A stretch of 37,762 nt of DNA from Planctomycetaceae bacterium (GTDB lineage: Bacteria; Planctomycetota; Planctomycetia; Planctomycetales; Planctomycetaceae). Positions 33,396 through 37,762 of this stretch are shown here, piece by piece (within the stretch, counting starts at the first letter, position 1; every line of letters starts with the position of its first letter). The position numbers and the translations under genes are program-made. The notes beneath the pieces are model-generated. The model was given only the letters and a program-made list of their open reading frames with translations, did not search any database and was not told where the DNA came from. The stretch spans positions 1 through 37,762 of the forward strand of contig JAJDEI010000331.1 of NCBI GenBank assembly GCA_029259845.1. The letters run 5' to 3'.

Positions 33396-36300
33396 TCAGG
33401 GAGTCGTCGCTGCCGGAAACCGGCGTTCGAGATCGGCCAGACGTTCACGGGCCTGTTCAGCGTATTTCGATTCGGCGTAATCGGCGATTAATTGCCGATA
33501 ACTTTTCTTGGCTCCGCTCCAGCGTTTGAGGGCTTCGTCACACTTCCCGGCCATCAACAGCGCGGGGGCCTGCCATTGGGGGAAGTCGTACTGCAGCACG
33601 CGAAAGTAGGCAAGAAAAGCCGCGTCATACGCTTCCTTGGCCTTTTCGGGATCCACTTTCTGGAATGCGTTGGCCTGCGTCAGGAATGCTTCGGCGATTA
33701 AGAACTGGGCCTTGGCGGCGGTTTCGGTCGCTCGCCCGTCCTTGGAGCCGACCACGCGTTGGAACGCCTGCCGCGCTTCGTCGAAGCGGCCCTCGTTCTT
33801 GTAGCGGCGACCGAGGACATCGTCTAACTGATAGGTGAACGGCGAGTCGGCGTGCTGCTGCTTGAACTGCGAAACAGTTTCGTCGACGGCGGCATAGTCC
33901 TTCAATCGGAGTTGCGATTCAGCCAGCATCAGCCAGACGTTGGGAAACCACTCCGCCCGGCCGATTTCAGTCTCGGCGTGTTCATCGGCCAGTTTCTTGA
34001 GCGCCGCGGCAGCCGCTTCGGAGTCGCCTCGCCGCAACGCCGCTTCACCCCTGCGGAACTCGGCGTACCACCGGTCGGCACTCTCCGGAGCCTGCTGCTG
34101 CAATATCTTGCTCAAGGCAGCAGCCGCATCGGCGAGCGCCTCCCAATCGCTCAGGGCGTGAGCCGTGTCAATCAGCAGCAGCAGCGCCCGTTTCCGCACG
34201 AAATCGTCTGTGCTCGCGTCGCCCACAATCTCGCGAAAGGCATCGCGGGCTTGCTCGAACCTTTCGGCAAAAAACTCGCTCTCCGCCAGCAACAGGCGCG
34301 CGTCATCCGCCCATTGGCTATTGGGGGTTTCATCAATCAGCAGGCGAAACAGTTCGTCGGATCGTGCGAAGTCGTCGGCGTTGTAGTGCAGCAGGGCCCA
34401 TTCGTTGATGACCAGATCCAACTCGCTGCGTCGGTCGGGCGGCTGCCGCTTCAACGCTTCAACCGCCGCACGGTACGCTTCGTCGGCCTGATCGGTCTTG
34501 CCGAGTTCGGCGAACGTGCGGGCCGCCTCTTTCCACGATCGGTAGGCCGCCAACGCGGCATCGAGTTGTTCGGGCGACGGGTCGGCGAGATCCTGCGGCA
34601 GAGAGAAGTCTTTGGCGGCCGGCACGAGCACCGCAGCTGCCTCCGGCAGACGCCGGGCCAACTTGAGCGACAGTCCCCGCATGTAGGCCGCATTGGCTTG
34701 CACGCGGATGTCCTGCTGCTGCGCGGCCAGTTCGGTCAGGTTGGCGAACCAGCGAGCCGCGTCATTGAAACGACTGACCGCCGCGGCGAGTTGGGCGGTG
34801 CCGTCGATCGATTCGCCGCCCGCCTTGGCGTCTGCAGACGCTTTGAGAGACGCGCGGCCCATTTCGTGCAAAGAGTAAGCAAGCCCCGACACTGACGGGA
34901 CATAAAACTCACCTTCCGGCCCTTGTTCGGCCACGCTGTGATACAGGCGCTGAGCAGTCTCCCAGCGGCCCGCGTCGTAGGCGAGATCGGCGAATTCATA
35001 GGCGGTCCGGCCGGAGAGCGCCGGAGTGTCCATCGATCGCAGTCGTTGCAGCGCATCTGCCGCTTCGTCCCATTCCCCCTGGTGCGCCAAAGCCAGCACG
35101 ATGTTCGCCAACGCTTCAGAGGCATCGTCGCCTTCCGGGCGTCTCTCCAGGTATTGCTGAGCGGTCTCCAACGCCCGGTCATACTTCTTGAGGGCCAGCC
35201 AACCGTTGCTTTGCATGAACAGCGCCCGCAACTGCTCGTCCGTCGCGTCCTCGGCGGCTGCCCCTTCGGCGAGCGGGCCGAGGGTTTCCACGAGGCGTTC
35301 GTACTTTTCCAGCCGCCCCCAGGCTCGCGCGAGTTGCAGGCGGGCGTGTGTCTGCGTCGTGGGCAGCTTTGACGACTCCACGATGCGAGTGAAGACGTCC
35401 GCGGCTTTCCGGTAGGCCTGCTGTGCCTGTTCGCGCTGCGCCTCCGTTTCGCCGGCCTTCACACCGTCGCCGGTCTTCACGCCGCCGCCCACACTGAGCT
35501 GGTCACCCCGCGCCAGCAGCAGACGCCCATAAAGGAGGTCCGAAGGAAGCAGCAGCCCACTGTCGGGGAACTGTGAGGAGAAACGCCGATGCAACGTCTC
35601 TGCCTGCTCCATGTCGCCGGCAAGCAACGCCGCCTCGATCGCGGAGTACAACGCATCGTCGGCCAATTCCCCGTTGGGGAAGCGGTCCGCCACGTCAACG
35701 AACAGCCGCATGGCGTCGGCGTAGGTCTTCGCTCTCAGCCGGCTATCGGCTGCATGAAACAGCAGGCTCTCCGCGAGCGGTTGCTGCTCGTCTTCCCGAT
35801 ACAGGGCGATCAACGCATCGCCGGCACGCTTGAAGTTCCCTTGCGACTTGTCACTCAAGGCGATCCAGTAGCGGGCCGTGCGGCCGTGCTTGGCGTCCGT
35901 CTTGATCTTGCGGAATGCTTCAATCGCGGCCGCGTAGTCTCCCAGATGATACCGCGAAAACCCAGTGTTCAGAATCGCAACGACCGCGAGGTTGTGCCGC
36001 GGATACTTCTGGACGACCGTTTCAAATCCCGCAGCCGCTTCGGCATACTTCTCGTCTTTGAACAACCGGGCCGCCAGATTGAACTGGGCGTCCGCCGCCC
36101 GCGCCCCTTGAGGGTTCGCGGCGAGTTGCTTGTAAAGCTCAACGGCATCGGCGGAGCGGTCCAGGCCGTCGTACGCACGCGCCAAACTGAAGCGTGCCTC
36201 CTCGACAAGTTGGCTGTCTTTGAATTGGTCCAGCAACTGCTCCAGCACGTCGGCGGCCGCCTGCATGTTGCCGAGCCGCAGCTCGGTCTCGCCCAGATAC

Positions 36301-36728
36301 TGAAGCGCCCAGGGGGCAAGCTTGTGATCCGGCGGCACCTTGCTGAGGAAGTCTCGCAACTCCTTTCTTGCGGTGGGGTAATCGTTCAGGAAGTAGCTGC
36401 ACTCGCCCACTCGATACATGGCCAGCGCGATTTCCGGATGCTGCGGCTGCGTGCGGACGAAGTCGCGGAAGACCGGACGCGCCTTGGCAAACTCTCGCAG
36501 GTGCACCCACGATTGCCCGAGGTAGAGCTTGGCCAGGGGGGCTTTCTCGTGGTTCGGTGCCTGTTCGAGGAATCCCTCCAGCAGGGCAGCCGCCCGCTCC
36601 CAGCGCTCCTGCTTGTAGAGCTGCAAGGCAAGGTTGAAATCATCCGTGGCATCCGCCCGGCATGCCGGCGGGGCGGCAACGATCATGGTCGCTGCCATCA
36701 CCACAGCAGCGATCACCCGTCGCCTCAT
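33396..36728 (-). CDS. Large secreted tetratricopeptide-repeat protein
   Basis: This 1110-residue exported protein has a signal peptide (about 1-25, ending ACRA before DATDD) and many tandem TPR units, for example DDFNLALQLYKQERWERAAALLEGFL and FDEARQAFQRVVGS (shortened). A Gly/Ala-rich linker lies near 430 (SVGGGVKTGDGVKAGE). Such proteins are periplasmic assembly or binding platforms. Similar TPR partners of TolQ/ExbB-type channels (YbgF/CpoB-like) are known, and the channel subunit lies 190 bp downstream, so a functional link is likely though not proven. The ATG at 36728 starts the signal peptide; a TTG 60 bp upstream would bury it. The gene is the first of the long minus-strand run, with a divergent DUF2237 gene upstream. 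Confidence 0.85.
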   Translation of the reverse strand: MRRRVIAAVVMAATMIVAAPPACRADATDDFNLALQLYKQERWERAAALLEGFLEQAPNHEKAPLAKLYLGQSWVHLREFAKARPVFRDFVRTQPQHPEIALAMYRVGECSYFLNDYPTARKELRDFLSKVPPDHKLAPWALQYLGETELRLGNMQAAADVLEQLLDQFKDSQLVEEARFSLARAYDGLDRSADAVELYKQLAANPQGARAADAQFNLAARLFKDEKYAEAAAGFETVVQKYPRHNLAVVAILNTGFSRYHLGDYAAAIEAFRKIKTDAKHGRTARYWIALSDKSQGNFKRAGDALIALYREDEQQPLAESLLFHAADSRLRAKTYADAMRLFVDVADRFPNGELADDALYSAIEAALLAGDMEQAETLHRRFSSQFPDSGLLLPSDLLYGRLLLARGDQLSVGGGVKTGDGVKAGETEAQREQAQQAYRKAADVFTRIVESSKLPTTQTHARLQLARAWGRLEKYERLVETLGPLAEGAAAEDATDEQLRALFMQSNGWLALKKYDRALETAQQYLERRPEGDDASEALANIVLALAHQGEWDEAADALQRLRSMDTPALSGRTAYEFADLAYDAGRWETAQRLYHSVAEQGPEGEFYVPSVSGLAYSLHEMGRASLKASADAKAGGESIDGTAQLAAAVSRFNDAARWFANLTELAAQQQDIRVQANAAYMRGLSLKLARRLPEAAAVLVPAAKDFSLPQDLADPSPEQLDAALAAYRSWKEAARTFAELGKTDQADEAYRAAVEALKRQPPDRRSELDLVINEWALLHYNADDFARSDELFRLLIDETPNSQWADDARLLLAESEFFAERFEQARDAFREIVGDASTDDFVRKRALLLLIDTAHALSDWEALADAAAALSKILQQQAPESADRWYAEFRRGEAALRRGDSEAAAAALKKLADEHAETEIGRAEWFPNVWLMLAESQLRLKDYAAVDETVSQFKQQHADSPFTYQLDDVLGRRYKNEGRFDEARQAFQRVVGSKDGRATETAAKAQFLIAEAFLTQANAFQKVDPEKAKEAYDAAFLAYFRVLQYDFPQWQAPALLMAGKCDEALKRWSGAKKSYRQLIADYAESKYAEQARERLADLERRFPAATTP

Positions 36729-37205
36729 CCGAGACGAGGTCCGCGACGGACTTCCGACGCGATCACGCGTGATCTGAACGTTACTCAATGGGCCGATCCG
36801 ATCGTACCGTGACTGCCCGCACAGTCCTGTCGCTTCGCCGCGTGCAAGCCAACAACCTGTTGCATGCGGAGCCGCTTGTTCGTGAGTGTATCCTAACGTG
36901 GAGCATCAAATTCCGGCAAGCTGTCCCTGTCCGTTGGATTGGGGGCTCGCCATTCGCCCCAAGCCGACGGCTCTGCCGTCGAGCGGTTTGGTGTTGGGCT
37001 GTTGACCGTCGGTTCCTTGGGGTCCGGACCATTCTGTGGCGGCTCGACGCGAAAGGAGTCGGCTTGGGGGGAAACGTCCTGTTTGTCCCGATGACGCCCG
37101 GATTTCTGCCGTTCCCTGGCACATCCGCTTGTCAGAACCTGTGGCTGCGACGTAATCTCTGGGGGGAGAGTGGCCTCACTATCGTTTTTTCGCCGGAGTT
37201 CCGTC
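36729..37205. other. Divergent intergenic region, TPR / DUF2237
   Basis: A 477-bp gap with promoters needed on both sides. It holds two hairpins: GGGGC at 36942-36946 pairing with GCCCC at 36956-36960, and the tight stem GACGGC-TCT-GCCGTC at 36966-36980. A long Pro-rich minus-strand frame crosses it but overlaps the DUF2237 start and has no motif, so I reject it. No clear -35/-10 pair was found. Confidence 0.4.
36966..36980. repeat. Tight 6-bp hairpin
   Basis: GACGGC and GCCGTC flank a TCT loop in the divergent gap between the TPR and DUF2237 genes, 20 bp after the GGGGC/GCCCC pair. The two may form one structured leader or be a fragment of an intergenic repeat. No function is assigned. Confidence 0.35.
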
Positions 37206-37574
37206 ATGGCTGCCAAGAACGTTCTGGGCACTGATCTGCAGACCTGTTCGAGCGATCCGGTCACCGGGTTCTACCGCGACGGCTGTTGTAACACCGGCCG
37301 CGACGACATGGGCCTGCATCTCGTTTGCACCGAAGTGACCGCCGAGTTTCTGCAGTTTTCCCAGGAAACCGGCAACAACCTCTCCACGCCAGTCCCCGAG
37401 TGGGGCTTCCCCGGCCTGCAACCGGGCGACCGCTGGTGCGTTTGTGTGGAACGCTGGAAACAGGCTTATGAAGCAGGTTTTGCGGCGCCCGTTGTCCTGG
37501 AGGCAACGCACATTTCGACGCTCGAATTCGTCAATCTCGAACACCTGCAAGAGTGCGCGGTCGATCTCCATTGA
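37206..37574 (+). CDS. DUF2237 family protein
   Basis: A 122-residue cytoplasmic protein matching DUF2237 along its full length. The family's opening NVLGTDLQTC is present, as are DPVTGFYRDGCCNTGRDD, the central FPGLQPGDRWCVCVERW, and the ending EATHISTLEFVNLEHL. Several conserved cysteines (QTC, GCC, WCVC) could bind metal. Molecular function is unknown. The ATG with a GGAG site about 8 bp upstream gives the family's usual MAAKNVLG start; 12 upstream codons are possible. It is transcribed away from the large TPR gene. A mobile element begins about 46 bp past its stop. Family assignment is confident. Confidence 0.9.
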   Translation: MAAKNVLGTDLQTCSSDPVTGFYRDGCCNTGRDDMGLHLVCTEVTAEFLQFSQETGNNLSTPVPEWGFPGLQPGDRWCVCVERWKQAYEAGFAAPVVLEATHISTLEFVNLEHLQECAVDLH

Positions 37575-37621
37575 CGACCGGGTGGCCGGGCGCGTCGGGG
37601 CACGGAACAGCCAAGCCCCCT

Positions 37622-37762
37622 CTAGTGCGGCGCCTCGCTAAGTCTAGCGCCTTCTGGGTTAGTGAGGTAAACTGGGTCCTTCTTGTTTCAAGGAGGACTG
37701 AGGATGCGACCGTATTCGAAGGAATTTCGTCGGGACGTTTTGGCGGCGTGTGATGCGGGGGG
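37622..37762 (+). mobile_element. Left end of an IS630-type insertion sequence (partial)
   Basis: The segment from about 37622 carries a repeated TAG-x-GCGCC pattern with GGCGC and GCGCC arms (37629-37651), as expected for an insertion-sequence end. It leads into a transposase gene that runs off the window. The exact left boundary is uncertain; a TA, the target of IS630 elements, lies at 37623-37624. The right end is outside the window. Confidence 0.6.
37704..37762 (+). CDS. IS630-type transposase, N-terminal fragment
   Basis: Only the first 19 codons are in the window: MRPYSKEFRRDVLAACDAG, the usual opening of the helix-turn-helix domain of IS630-family transposases. A strong AAGGAGG ribosome-binding site lies about 7 bp upstream. 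The gene is cut by the window edge, so intactness cannot be judged. IS630 transposases use a DDE nuclease that would lie downstream. Confidence 0.7.
   Translation, partial: MRPYSKEFRRDVLAACDAG

Noticed and set aside
35589..36812. 407-residue open frame on the plus strand
   Set aside because: It is antisense to the secreted TPR protein, with no signal, motif or ribosome-binding site.
36893..37264. Pro-rich 123-residue minus-strand frame
   Set aside because: It overlaps the start of the well-supported DUF2237 gene. Its composition follows from hairpins in the intergenic region.

Overview
The window reads as one stretch of a planctomycete chromosome (Planctomycetota, probably order Planctomycetales). 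The evidence is the high GC content, a DUF1559 prepilin-like protein with the H-x9-DG ending, two very large tetratricopeptide proteins, a prenyltransferase/squalene-oxidase repeat protein, DUF3299 proteins, and short inverted-repeat elements between genes. I saw no rRNA, tRNA, CRISPR array or replication origin. A mobile element is visible only at the right edge, where an IS630-type transposase gene begins.

Layout, left to right. A secreted CocE/NonD-type hydrolase (465-2255, +) converges on a 1442-residue membrane-anchored TPR protein (2267-6595, -). Next come the coupled formylation pair def and fmt (8679-7106, -). A secreted His/Cys-rich protein and a DUF1559 protein follow on the plus strand (9076-10719). 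A minus-strand block (15486-10921) holds two paralogous DUF3299 proteins followed by two paralogous secreted CPFC proteins, with a good -10 box upstream. A prenyltransferase-fold secreted protein (17087-15918, -) comes next, then an AT-richer RraB-like gene (17415-17780, +) set between two inverted-repeat elements, then an RNase Z-like metallohydrolase (18909-18070, -).

From 36728 down to 19193 every gene lies on the minus strand. In transcription order these are: a 1110-residue secreted TPR protein, a TolQ/ExbB/MotA-type channel subunit, a UvrC lacking its C-terminal HhH domain, a tight seven-gene cluster, and two dynamin-like membrane GTPases. A DUF2237 gene (37206-37574, +) and the start of the IS630 element close the window.

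The best candidate for an undescribed system is the seven-gene cluster at 30593-23419: a 109-aa protein, a MutL-type ASKHA ATPase ('glutamate mutase L'), a 378-aa protein with barrel-sandwich-like and KOW-like ends, a DUF6754 protein with a fibronectin-type-III-like domain, and three integral membrane proteins. Several junctions are overlaps of 1-4 nt, which implies translational coupling. No glutamate mutase subunit is present, so the ATPase probably serves a membrane complex rather than a B12 mutase. Other notable points are a 121-bp dispersed repeat present twice with about 93% identity and mainly G-U wobble differences in its stems, a 24-bp tandem duplication of a ribosome-binding site plus start codon, and the paired paralogues of the CPFC/DUF3299 block.
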